DNA of 64,000 nucleotides, taken from the NCBI GenBank assembly GCA_019057775.1, contig JAHLWT010000202.1:16515-80514 (forward strand), given 5' to 3'. The notes under the pieces were generated by a model, which was given only the letters and a program-made list of their open reading frames with translations, made no database searches and was not told the DNA's origin. Source of the DNA: Promethearchaeota archaeon (lineage in GTDB: Archaea > Asgardarchaeota > Lokiarchaeia > Sigynarchaeales > SOKP01). The position numbers were made by a program, and so were the translations under genes. This document shows positions 56,178 through 64,000 of the stretch, one piece after another. Within the stretch, counting starts at the first letter, position 1. The number at the start of each line of letters is the position of its first letter.

Positions 56178-56720
56178 TTATCCAAATCTCTGCTTTTCGC
56201 GATGCTCTTTTACAGAAATCTCTCTTTCAGTAAGTCTGTCAAGTTTAACTAGGGTTTCTTTAATAACTTTTATTTCTGCTCTAGTGCTTAGTTTGTAATC
56301 TTTTAAATTATCAAGTATTTCCTTTTCATTATAACCTTGGTTATAGAATTCCAAGAATTTTTCAATAGTCTCTTGATGATAAAAGATATATTGTTTATTT
56401 AAGTATGCAATTAATGATTTCTTTTTCATTTGTTTTTGTGATAATTCAAACATTTCTTCCCTTACTTTTTTTATTGGTCGATTGAACTTTTTCGCGATGA
56501 TTTCGTCTTCAATCTTGGAATATTTATTCAGGAACTTATTGAGTTTCTTTTTAAAAAGTAAACTTGGAATAAATGATAACAGAAAAAGAATTAATGTTAT
56601 TCCAGTCATCCATAGTGCTACTATTGAATTATAAATAGCAACTATTACGATTATTGCAACAAGAAACAGAAACCACCTTCTACCAATGGTTTTAAATACG
56701 ACTATATACTTTTTTGGCAT
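56178..56720 (-). CDS. Membrane protein with cytoplasmic helical domain
   Basis: This 180-residue protein has two hydrophobic segments (about 15-33 and 36-52) at the N-terminus, then a charged helical region (KKLNKFLNKYSKIEDEIIAKKF, RAEIKVIKETLVKLDRL). The C-terminus is rich in Glu/Arg. No family is recognised. It lies immediately downstream of the 5S rRNA locus on the same strand, about 90 bp away, but is not an obvious part of it. Confidence 0.6.
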   Translation of the reverse strand: MPKKYIVVFKTIGRRWFLFLVAIIVIVAIYNSIVALWMTGITLILFLLSFIPSLLFKKKLNKFLNKYSKIEDEIIAKKFNRPIKKVREEMFELSQKQMKKKSLIAYLNKQYIFYHQETIEKFLEFYNQGYNEKEILDNLKDYKLSTRAEIKVIKETLVKLDRLTEREISVKEHREKQRFG

Positions 56721-56813
56721 AATAAAAAAAAGATAAATTATTCAGTATTAAATATGGATATAAATGCTAGAATAAAAACTTATTTTTGATAAATCACGAA
56801 AAGAATGAAGCGT

Positions 56814-56994
56814 ATAACCACATAAAGAGCGTGACCGGGTATTATCCTTGTATGCCATGACCGTAAGCAAACTTACAGTTTGTAGTTTCCCATAGATCGC
56901 AACTACAGTACTATCTACAACGCGAAACAGGTTTAACTTCCGGGTTCGGATGGTTCCAGCGCAGTAGCGAATTGCTACTAATCTATGTGGTTAT
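56814..56994 (-). rRNA. Circularly permuted 5S ribosomal RNA
   Basis: The 181-nt minus-strand locus has the conserved 5S core CCGAACCCGGAAGTTAA (56933-56949), TGGGAAACTAC (loop E/helix IV region) and a perfect 6-bp helix IV (56880-56885 with 56915-56920). The order is rotated: this 3' half comes first, then CTTACGGTCATGG and AATACCCGGT (56834-56840), which normally form the 5' half. Helix I strands CTGTAAG (56872-56878) and CTTACGG (56861-56867) are joined by a TTTG loop. The new ends are in the loop C area and pair through ATAACCACATA (56984-56994) and TATGTGGTTAT (56814-56824). A 6-bp hairpin (AGTAGC/GCTACT) sits near the 5' end. Standard 5S search models may miss it. Confidence 0.85.
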
Positions 56995-57012
56995 GAATGT
57001 TACTTCTAACCA

Positions 57013-57020
57013 TTTTATAA
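57013..57020 (-). promoter_or_regulatory. TATA box of the 5S rRNA locus
   Basis: On the minus strand TTATAAAA is preceded by CCAAAC (BRE-like). It ends 18 bp before the first base of the terminal stem at 56994, which places the transcription start at or next to that stem. This supports the permuted order as the real transcript order. Confidence 0.65.
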
Positions 57021-57143
57021 GTTTGGTTATTTTAATAGAAAATCCCTTCTTATATGGTTATAAGTAATTAGGTAAAATAAAAGCTCATAATTAAATTTTT
57101 TGGTAAAGAAGCATAAATTTAAAAGGAAAGCTCTAAAAATATA

Positions 57144-57713
57144 TTGGTGAATATGATATTTCAGCTAATATTACGTGAAGTCAGTTGGTACCAATTTCTG
57201 ATTAATTTTAGTATCTCAATAATTGGGAGATCTCTTGATTTAATTAGTACTAGATATATATCTAAAGAGCTTAAACTGGAAACAAATAAATTAGCTAAGC
57301 GGGTTGGTTGGAAGGGAATGGTGTTAATGCAGATTCCAATCATTATATTAGGAACTTTGGATTTTTACATCAGCTTTTTCATTTTTTGGTGGAGCATCCT
57401 TTTATTCGCAAACAATATTGAAGGGAGCTGGTATATTAGGGAAGTTGGAGAAGAAAACTATCAACAAGAATTAAAGTCAAATGTTAAAAAAACTAAAACA
57501 TGGAAAATTATATTTAGCGAATTTTCAAATATTTTGAAGTTTACCCTAGCAGGAATTAGTATAATTATTTTTCTTTTTATATTGAATGATTTGATTGCAG
57601 TTTTATTAATCGCTTTAGCATTGATTATTGAGGGATTAGTCGGAGCTTTAAGTTCAATATTCTACCTCATAGGATTAAAAAAAAACTCTGAAAATGAGAT
57701 AAAATTACATTAA
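57144..57713 (+). CDS. Four-helix membrane protein of unknown function
   Basis: This 189-residue protein has hydrophobic segments at about 15-32, 59-85, 131-150 and 152-178, with a loop of mixed charge after the second. SIIGRSLDLISTRYISKELKLETN resembles the first part of some DUF5658-like archaeal proteins, but this is not firm. The start is uncertain: TTG at 57144 or ATG at 57153. It is convergent with the gingipain-like protease gene. Confidence 0.6.
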   Translation: MVNMIFQLILREVSWYQFLINFSISIIGRSLDLISTRYISKELKLETNKLAKRVGWKGMVLMQIPIIILGTLDFYISFFIFWWSILLFANNIEGSWYIREVGEENYQQELKSNVKKTKTWKIIFSEFSNILKFTLAGISIIIFLFILNDLIAVLLIALALIIEGLVGALSSIFYLIGLKKNSENEIKLH

Positions 57714-57723
57714 ATTACGTATT

Positions 57724-59907
57724 TTAATCGATCTTCCTTGCTATTTCTGAATAATTCTGTATTCCTTTGTAAGTAATAAAAACTGAAATGCCTGCAACTC
57801 CAATAATCAGCACCAATGAAGTTGGCAAGACATAATCCATGATAGGTTTAGCTATTATAAACCTAAAACCATCGTTATTAAAAATTTGGGTATTATTCGC
57901 ATAATCCCTTACAATAATGGAATAAGCATATTCATCAGGTTTTAATCTTCCTAAGTCAAATGCAAAAGAATTTTCATTTTCTAGTAAATCATTAGATAAT
58001 TGATAAAATGAAAACTTTTGAAAATTATCATTAGAAATGAACAAAAATACACTTTCGATTCCTGAATAATTGTCAAAGGCTTGAACATTCAGATAAATAT
58101 TATTTGAAATTGATGGGTTTTTTGGAGTAGTAGAGACTTCAAGTAATTGAGGTTTTTCATAATCAGCTTTAGTCTCCAAGTTAAAATATGATGGAATTAA
58201 ATTGTGACCTGTAATTGTTACATTATAATATTCATTTTCTTGAACAGGAAGACGAAATTTAACATTCCCATCAATATCTGCATAAACTGTTCGATATTTG
58301 CCATCAGCGGTTCTTAAATGAACCCTACCATAGGGAACGATACTACCATTAATATCTTTTACTGTTAATGAAACCAATTGCCCCTCATACGGCTGGTCAA
58401 TGATAGGATTTCTTGCCAATATAGGTTTATTAGTGTAAATGTCTAACTCTGGATCGCCTAAAAGGCAATATGTCAAGACATTTTTACGTTCATAATCATT
58501 ATTTAATGAACCAGCCCCTGTTGTAAAGTAATCACTATTAATATATGAAACTTTAGAGTCATATAAAGCTCTACCTTGTTGAAATTTTTTGTTTTGGAAA
58601 AATTCTTCCCAAAACAGTTTAGCATTTCCCCTATTAGTTTTTTCAAGATTTGGGTCCTCTGAAAAATACCAAGTAACTCTCAAGCCACCGATAAATCCAA
58701 TTGCCCCGCTGCTATCTTTTTTTATTAATATTTCACCTAAATTATCATCTCTATTATTTATATCATAAGGGGCTGTTGTACACGCATCAGCGTAGATTAA
58801 GGAAGGCATGTTAGCATTTGAAGCAGAAAATGCGTCGCTATTATCATAAACTCTTCCTCTTTGGTCCGCAAGTTGATTATAAGCTCCATGACCTGCAAAT
58901 ATAACCGTAGAATATCCATTATTGAATTTATCTTTAAAACTCGTTAGAGCCCCTTCCTCATTTGGCAATGGAGGAGTTTCTGGGGTGAATTTATAAGTTC
59001 GATGAAGATGTGTAAACTCCATATCGGGAATAACATAATTCTTCCAGATATATTCTGTTAAACGTGCCTCATCTTCACCGTCAGGATCACCTGAAAGATC
59101 CGCATAGTTCGATATTCCTCCTGCTAACAACATTCTATTCATCCAATCACCCATAAATGGATTTGTTTCATATTGTAGGGTCTTATTTATCATGCTTTCA
59201 AGTTCATTTGCAGTACTTGCAGGTAATCTTCCAACATAAACTTCTGGAGTCCATTCAATTTCATCTAATCCGTAAGAATTTTTACTAGAATTTTCACCCC
59301 AAATTCCATCTCCATCACTATCCCAACTCTCTGTAAGATCGGCATAATAATAATCCGTAGGCTTATAATTTTCACCACCAACAGATTCTCTTTGTCCTTC
59401 TCCAAAATAAATAACATCGGGGTTATACACCATCCTAATAGGAAGTTCATCAACAGCATTCCCCGCATCACCTGCTAAAAGAACCCACTGAATATTTTCT
59501 TTTTCGTAGTATGACTTAATCATGTTTCTAATTTTTTCTGCGTTATCAATTCCCTCATAGAGTGAAAAATTACTTAACACAATAGTCTTTACTCCTTTAT
59601 CATTTTTCCAATTTTTTAACGGATTAACAGCATTGATAAATTCAGTATTATTTGGAGTAATGATTAACATTTCGATTTTAGAATCAAACCAAATTTCATT
59701 TAAAACAGTATAATCAATTTCTGGTAAAAGTGATAAGTCAATATCTGAGCTTGTATTAGATGATTTAATTGCTTCAGTAGACATATAATGTGAGGCGTCA
59801 GTATAACTGTCTCTTATGAATAAGGTAAGTAAAGGAAAGAGCAATAGAATAATAACCGAGACACAAATTATTTTTTTAAAAAAATTCCTGACCATATTTG
59901 ATTTCAA
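57724..59907 (-). CDS. Gingipain-like (peptidase C25) surface protease
   Basis: This 727-residue protein has a signal peptide or N-terminal anchor (about 9-31), a C25 caspase-fold domain with ADLTESWDSDGDGIWGE and PEVYVGRLPAS, and the catalytic pair His340 in FAGHGAYN and Cys376 in YADACTTAP. A carboxypeptidase-regulatory-like beta domain (about 500-570) and an Ig-like domain follow (LEVSTTPKNPSISNNIYL). A C-terminal transmembrane segment (about 697-717) and a short polar tail complete a type I surface topology. DSDGDG and GDPDGEDE may bind calcium. It should cleave proteins outside the cell. Confidence 0.83.
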   Translation of the reverse strand: MKSNMVRNFFKKIICVSVIILLLFPLLTLFIRDSYTDASHYMSTEAIKSSNTSSDIDLSLLPEIDYTVLNEIWFDSKIEMLIITPNNTEFINAVNPLKNWKNDKGVKTIVLSNFSLYEGIDNAEKIRNMIKSYYEKENIQWVLLAGDAGNAVDELPIRMVYNPDVIYFGEGQRESVGGENYKPTDYYYADLTESWDSDGDGIWGENSSKNSYGLDEIEWTPEVYVGRLPASTANELESMINKTLQYETNPFMGDWMNRMLLAGGISNYADLSGDPDGEDEARLTEYIWKNYVIPDMEFTHLHRTYKFTPETPPLPNEEGALTSFKDKFNNGYSTVIFAGHGAYNQLADQRGRVYDNSDAFSASNANMPSLIYADACTTAPYDINNRDDNLGEILIKKDSSGAIGFIGGLRVTWYFSEDPNLEKTNRGNAKLFWEEFFQNKKFQQGRALYDSKVSYINSDYFTTGAGSLNNDYERKNVLTYCLLGDPELDIYTNKPILARNPIIDQPYEGQLVSLTVKDINGSIVPYGRVHLRTADGKYRTVYADIDGNVKFRLPVQENEYYNVTITGHNLIPSYFNLETKADYEKPQLLEVSTTPKNPSISNNIYLNVQAFDNYSGIESVFLFISNDNFQKFSFYQLSNDLLENENSFAFDLGRLKPDEYAYSIIVRDYANNTQIFNNDGFRFIIAKPIMDYVLPTSLVLIIGVAGISVFITYKGIQNYSEIARKID

Positions 59908-60001
59908 TAATATTAAATTTGTAGCTTTATAAATTATATTTAAAATAGGAATTTAGTAATAAGAATCTATTGATTATATAAAAAATATTAAATTTGAAGC
60001 T

Positions 60002-60220
60002 TTGCCACTCAAATTCAATTCATGTCCTCACTGCAATAATAAAATAAGGTTTAAGATTGAGCTGGAAGATATTGATTCGAAGCAATATCCTGCCCCAGTT
60101 TATATAAAATGTAAATCATGTGAGAAATTATCTACCTTTTATGTTGATAGCCAATTGAGAGTTTCTTATAAAGAATTAGATAAAAAACCGGGCGCAATTA
60201 AGACTATCAAAACTGAATAA
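60002..60220 (+). CDS. Small zinc-ribbon protein
   Basis: This 72-residue protein has two CxxC motifs, SCPHCNNKIRF and IKCKSCEKLSTF, 27 residues apart, that would bind one zinc ion. The rest is a short beta domain with a basic tail (KPGAIKTIKTE). It starts with TTG at 60002. Its position upstream of aIF2-gamma on the same strand is suggestive of a nucleic-acid role, but the 124-bp gap argues against a tight operon. Confidence 0.65.
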   Translation: MPLKFNSCPHCNNKIRFKIELEDIDSKQYPAPVYIKCKSCEKLSTFYVDSQLRVSYKELDKKPGAIKTIKTE

Positions 60221-60344
60221 GATTTTTCCCTCGAATATACTTTGATTTGTTAAGTATATTAATTAATTTAATAAAAAATACTACCTTAGATAATCATATA
60301 CAATAAGATATTCAGCAGTTTTTATATTTTAATTTTTAAATATC

Positions 60345-61895
60345 ATGTCATATGACCTAACATATATTGCAGGCATCGGTAAAGCTAAAGCAGAGCAAAT
60401 GAAAGCCGAAGGGATAGATTCAATTGAAAAATTAGCTAATCTTAAGCCTGATGATTTAATAGCCTTAAAAATTAAAGGTGTAGGAGAAGCAACAGCACTG
60501 AAGTATATCAATAATGCAAAGGAGTTGCTTCATGAAAGTGGAGAAAAATCAAAAGAAAAATCCACACCTCAAACTATTCAGAAATCAAAATCAAAAAAGG
60601 AATCTAAAACTAAGCCAAAAAAAGAGGCTTCAGATATTAAACAATTAATAAAGAAACAAGCGGAGTGCAATATAGGGTTAGTAGGTCACGTAGACCACGG
60701 TAAAACTACCCTGGTAAAAACTATAACAGGAGATTGGACAGATAGGCATTCAGAAGAGCAAGAAAGAGGGATTTCAATAAAACTGGGATATTCTAATGCA
60801 ACAATTTTATATTGTCCTAAATGTGATGAATTCTTAACTTTCTATTTGGCCGAACAGGCAAGAAAAAAGAGTCAACAACGATATCAATGCCCAGAATGTA
60901 AAGGTAAACTAGAATTTAGAAGGAACATCTCATTTGTTGATGCTCCTGGCCATGAAATCTTGATGGCAACAATGTTAAGTGGTGCCTCGTTAATGGATGG
61001 CGCTTGTTTATTGATAGCTGCTGATGAAAAATGTCCTCAACCTCAAACCCGAGAGCATTTAGCAGCCCTTAATATTGCTGGGATAGGAAATATTATAATT
61101 ATACAAAATAAAGTTGATGCTGTTTCTCGGGAACAAGCAATCGAGAATTATAATCAAATTAAAGAATTTGTAAAAGGTACCGTTGCTGAACACGCTCCAA
61201 TAATTCCGATTTCAGCAGTATTTGGAGCAAACATAAAGCAAATTGTAAGAGCATTTGAAGAAATAATCCCTACACCTAAATTAGAGGAGGGGGAATTTCA
61301 ATTTCTAATTGCAAGGTCTTTTGACATTAACCGACCTGGAAAAAAGATTGAAAATTTAAAGGGTGGAGTAATTGGTGGGTCAGTATTAAAAGGAAAAATT
61401 GAAGTCGGTCAAAAAATAGAAATTAGACCCGGTGTACGTGTTAAGGATAAATATAGCCCAATTACCTCTACTGTTGTAAGTATTAACCAAGGAAATAATA
61501 ATTTAAAGGTTGCTAAACCAGGAGGTTTAATTGGTCTAGGAACTAAACTAGATCCCTCTTTGACGAAAGGAGATCATCTCATAGGGAATTTAGTAGGAAA
61601 AGTCGGAACATTACCCGATATTTTAACTGAAATTGAATTAAAAGTAAATTTATTAGATCGAGTAATTGGTTCTGACCAAATGCTTAGAGTACATCCTCTC
61701 AAACATAATGAAAAACTATTATTAGTTGTTGGTACAGAAAAAACAGGAGGACTTGTTACCAAAATACTAAAAAATAGCGTAATAATTAAAGTAGCTCCAC
61801 CAATTTGTCCCGCTGAGAATTTCATTTATGCTATTTCAAGAATTATAAATCGCCGGTATCGTTTAATTGGATATGGAGAATCAATTAATAAGTAG
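60345..61895 (+). CDS. Translation initiation factor aIF2 gamma with N-terminal HhH domain
   Basis: This GTPase brings initiator tRNA to the ribosome. The GTPase core has G1 GHVDHGKT (114-121), a zinc ribbon CPKC/CPEC (157-160, 182-185), G3 DAPGHE (199-204) and G4 NKVDA, then the domain II and III signatures RSFDINRPG, GGLIGLGTKLDPSLTKGD and PPICPAENF. Before it is an extension of about 105 residues: a helix-hairpin-helix domain (YIAGIGKAKAEQMKAEGI, LKIKGVGEATALKYI) and a Lys/Ser-rich linker. Normal archaeal aIF2-gamma is about 410 residues and begins near the GTPase. The HhH domain may bind nucleic acid. The start is the ATG at 60345. Confidence 0.93.
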   Translation: MSYDLTYIAGIGKAKAEQMKAEGIDSIEKLANLKPDDLIALKIKGVGEATALKYINNAKELLHESGEKSKEKSTPQTIQKSKSKKESKTKPKKEASDIKQLIKKQAECNIGLVGHVDHGKTTLVKTITGDWTDRHSEEQERGISIKLGYSNATILYCPKCDEFLTFYLAEQARKKSQQRYQCPECKGKLEFRRNISFVDAPGHEILMATMLSGASLMDGACLLIAADEKCPQPQTREHLAALNIAGIGNIIIIQNKVDAVSREQAIENYNQIKEFVKGTVAEHAPIIPISAVFGANIKQIVRAFEEIIPTPKLEEGEFQFLIARSFDINRPGKKIENLKGGVIGGSVLKGKIEVGQKIEIRPGVRVKDKYSPITSTVVSINQGNNNLKVAKPGGLIGLGTKLDPSLTKGDHLIGNLVGKVGTLPDILTEIELKVNLLDRVIGSDQMLRVHPLKHNEKLLLVVGTEKTGGLVTKILKNSVIIKVAPPICPAENFIYAISRIINRRYRLIGYGESINK

Positions 61896-61925
61896 ATTTA
61901 AATCATTTACTATTAATCCTATCTG

Positions 61926-62255
61926 TTATGAGGAATAAGATAGAAAAATCTCACGTATCTTACCTTTAACTAGTTTTAATTCAGGTTCTACGCCGAGAAA
62001 GATATTTTGTAACTTTTGGATTATTTCTTTTTCATTCATAGAATTTTTCGATTTTGTAATGTTTTGCTTAGTTTCATATAGGATTAATGTATCAGAAACT
62101 TTGGCGAGAAAATGAAGCACAATTTCACCAAAACCATTACTTGATAAATTAACTTGATCCCTAATTTCTTTAAATTCATAAAATATCTCATTCATAATTC
62201 TTTTTTCCAAGAAAATTATGAAATCATCAATATTGTCACAGAAAATAACAATCAA
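61926..62255 (-). CDS. Small protein of unknown function
   Basis: This 109-residue helical protein has no recognised motif. It reads EFKEIRDQVNLSSNGFGEIV... and ends LVKGKIREIFLSYSS. The upstream start is a TTG at 62255; the ATG at 62195 (MNEIFYEF) is the more likely start, giving 89 residues. It follows the surface protein gene by a few bases if the TTG is used, so it may be the second gene of that operon. It converges on aIF2-gamma. Confidence 0.45.
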   Translation of the reverse strand: MIVIFCDNIDDFIIFLEKRIMNEIFYEFKEIRDQVNLSSNGFGEIVLHFLAKVSDTLILYETKQNITKSKNSMNEKEIIQKLQNIFLGVEPELKLVKGKIREIFLSYSS

Positions 62256-62261
62256 TGTAAA

Positions 62262-63956
62262 TTATCGCTTATTTTTATATTTCAGATAGAAAATTACTCC
62301 AATGATGAGAATAACTCCATTCAAAGACCCAAAAATTATAATCCACATGGGTACATGAGGGATAGAAGTATATATGAAATTTTCTTCATTTTCTGTGCTC
62401 GCATCTACTTCTTTTATTAGCGATCCGCTATAATAAACTTTTACAGTGTAATTACCATGAGGAACGTTATGTAAAACAATCACACCATTTTCATCGGATT
62501 TAGCTAGTGCAAGCGGCTGATTTTTATTACTAGATATATATGTTCCAAATTGTTGACCATAATAAAAGACTTCTACTTTTGCTCCCACTAAAGGCATTTT
62601 TATATTGTTAGTTACCACAATTTTTAAATTTTGAGAAGGCGCATATTTTATCGTAAAAGGGCAAGTCTCTCCCAAAATTAAATAGGGAAGTGTTATATTA
62701 ATCCCCTGTTTATTTGTAATAGTAGAATTAACCTCGAAAAAAGCTACATCTCTTCCAAATAAGGAATAGCTTCTTAATACTTCTTCATAATATATTGTTG
62801 GTTCATATAAATTTACATGTTTTAAATAAAGATGTTTTGGACCTGCAATTAATGAAGGGAAATAAATTCTTTCACGTATGTTACCCATCTCTATAAGTCT
62901 ATCAATTGCCCAAGTATTCTCTACTGGTTGGATGAATTTCAATGTGTAAGACGAAGTAAAATTTAAAGTAAATGAACTATAATTTGCTGAAAATAAATCA
63001 GATAAGATTATATCAATTGTATTATCTAGATTCAAGTGATTATTTATATTGACTATATCACCGTTTAATTCAAGGATATGATTGTTTATTAAGGACCCGT
63101 CTGGGTGATTAAATGTTAATGCTATATCCAAATAATCAGCAACGTAATCAACATCTCCAATAGTTTGTCCATATCTCTTTCCTGATAAGATAAAATGATA
63201 ACTGAATTGAGCAATAACATCCTGTTCTTCTTCCCTAATAGTTATTTGAGTTTCGGGGGATTGAGTGATAGCCCAAGGGTCAAGTGTAAGATCATATTCC
63301 CATATTATATACATGGAGAAGCTATAAACAGATGCATTTCGATAAAAATACTCTTCGAAATCAAAAACTACGAAATCATTATTATCAATTGTATAATCTG
63401 TTTCACTCTCCAAGGTGTTAATATTAGTACCATTATTTACATAAATCTCAACTAGACGTGAAGGATTTAACCGACCATGATATATTAGAAATCCAGTTTG
63501 TGAATTATTATATTTCACTTCTAAACTTTCGTTTAGCTTAACTGTTATGATACTATTATCTATAATGTTCTCATCAAGATTATCCTTTATCGCCGGTTCA
63601 ATAGTTTCCATAAATTTTATATCTGCTAAGGTAATATTTAACGCATTTGATTTATAATCTTCCCAAACATCAGGATAAGTGTCATTATAGGCGAAAAAAC
63701 CTAGCACTAACTCTCTAAACGCTATATCATTAATGGTAATATTCCCTAGCGAATACTTTTTATTGGAAAGAATTTCACTAAAATTATTTTTTGAAAGATT
63801 ACTAGTAAGAGGAACATCATTATAATTTTTGTTTTTACTAGGAATGAAAACTGAGCTATTTTTTAAATTAGATAGAATAAGTGGATTTAAAAGAATCACC
63901 ATAATAGTTATAGTGGCTATTATTTTTCCAATGTAGTTCCAGTTTTTATTAGACAT
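62262..63956 (-). CDS. Large surface protein with C-terminal membrane anchor
   Basis: This 564-residue protein has a signal sequence or anchor (about 9-30), a long extracytoplasmic region of beta-rich segments with many Asn-x-Ser/Thr sites, and a domain at about 448-520 (KIVVTNNIKMPLVGAKVEVFY, HGNYTVKVYYSG) like carboxypeptidase regulatory or SpaA repeats. A transmembrane helix (about 537-558) and KYKNKR end the protein. No catalytic motif is seen. The architecture is similar to the end of the gingipain-like protease nearby, so both may belong to a common surface layer. Confidence 0.7.
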   Translation of the reverse strand: MSNKNWNYIGKIIATITIMVILLNPLILSNLKNSSVFIPSKNKNYNDVPLTSNLSKNNFSEILSNKKYSLGNITINDIAFRELVLGFFAYNDTYPDVWEDYKSNALNITLADIKFMETIEPAIKDNLDENIIDNSIITVKLNESLEVKYNNSQTGFLIYHGRLNPSRLVEIYVNNGTNINTLESETDYTIDNNDFVVFDFEEYFYRNASVYSFSMYIIWEYDLTLDPWAITQSPETQITIREEEQDVIAQFSYHFILSGKRYGQTIGDVDYVADYLDIALTFNHPDGSLINNHILELNGDIVNINNHLNLDNTIDIILSDLFSANYSSFTLNFTSSYTLKFIQPVENTWAIDRLIEMGNIRERIYFPSLIAGPKHLYLKHVNLYEPTIYYEEVLRSYSLFGRDVAFFEVNSTITNKQGINITLPYLILGETCPFTIKYAPSQNLKIVVTNNIKMPLVGAKVEVFYYGQQFGTYISSNKNQPLALAKSDENGVIVLHNVPHGNYTVKVYYSGSLIKEVDASTENEENFIYTSIPHVPMWIIIFGSLNGVILIIGVIFYLKYKNKR

Positions 63957-64000
63957 GGTGAAATTTTTAATTTATTTAGAACTAAGAATTAAAATAAATT

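Noticed and set aside
56814..56994. Ordinary 5S rRNA with an expansion segment
   Set aside because: An insertion would keep helix I open at the ends; here helix I is closed by a four-base loop and the termini are in the loop C region.
1..64000. tRNA genes
   Set aside because: No T-arm GGTTCGAATCC-like sequence with an acceptor stem was found on either strand by eye; a covariance search would be needed to be sure.

Overview
This is an AT-rich archaeal window, most likely from an Asgard archaeon of the Lokiarchaeia type. The evidence is a set of Ras/Rab-like small GTPases, a longin-domain protein, an aIF1A, an Spt5 and an aIF2-gamma, a CO dehydrogenase/acetyl-CoA synthase subunit (CdhD), an archaemetzincin, TATA-box promoters, poly-T terminators and GGTG/GGAG-type ribosome binding sites. 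The taxon is inferred from gene content only. No tRNA, CRISPR array or insertion sequence was seen.

Layout. 1-9.1 kb is a defence island: a type III restriction-modification pair (res, cut by the window edge, and mod), a likely type II pair (PD-(D/E)XK-like nuclease and NPPY adenine methylase) around a small winged-helix regulator with a repeated operator-like site, and a HEPN-like protein between two fragments of one gene family. 9.4-21.4 kb is a nucleic-acid module: a DEDDh exonuclease, a large HTH-TPR protein, an operon of a Regnase-1-like NYN RNase with a RecB-like nuclease/HerA ATPase fusion, a degenerate MCM paralogue and a membrane-anchored HerA/VirD4-like ATPase. 21.7-27 kb carries two PAS histidine kinases, an archaemetzincin and an ADP-ribosylglycohydrolase. 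27.3-31.5 kb holds lysine biosynthesis genes (dapA-dapB, and lysA and dapF on the other strand). 31.6-40.9 kb has an acyl-CoA synthetase, cdhD, a glutamine amidotransferase, tusA-dsrE with a divergent LysR gene, and two membrane proteins. 41-56.7 kb mixes an MrfA-like helicase, four small GTPase genes, thioredoxin-like, HD, PIN, longin, acyl-CoA dehydrogenase, Spt5, aIF1A, cupin and Fe-alcohol dehydrogenase genes. 56.8-64 kb has a 5S rRNA locus, a membrane protein, a gingipain-like protease, an aIF2-gamma with an extra N-terminal domain and a second large surface protein.

Main discoveries. (1) The 5S rRNA gene (56814-56994, minus strand) is in circularly permuted order: the 3' half comes first, normal helix I is closed by a TTTG loop, and the new ends lie in the loop C region, paired by an 11-bp stem. 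A TATA box sits at the right distance for a transcript starting at that stem. (2) The protein at 46075-46887 is a circularly permuted Ras-like GTPase (order G3-G4-G5-G1-G2, cut in the beta2-beta3 hairpin) with a C-terminal membrane anchor. (3) At least four genes (res, the HEPN gene, dapA, cdhD) have no usable ATG/GTG/TTG start; each reads upstream to a Shine-Dalgarno-like site followed by in-frame ATT. (4) The Regnase-like RNase plus RecB-nuclease/HerA operon, near a degenerate MCM and a VirD4-like ATPase, is a candidate undescribed defence or mobile-element system.
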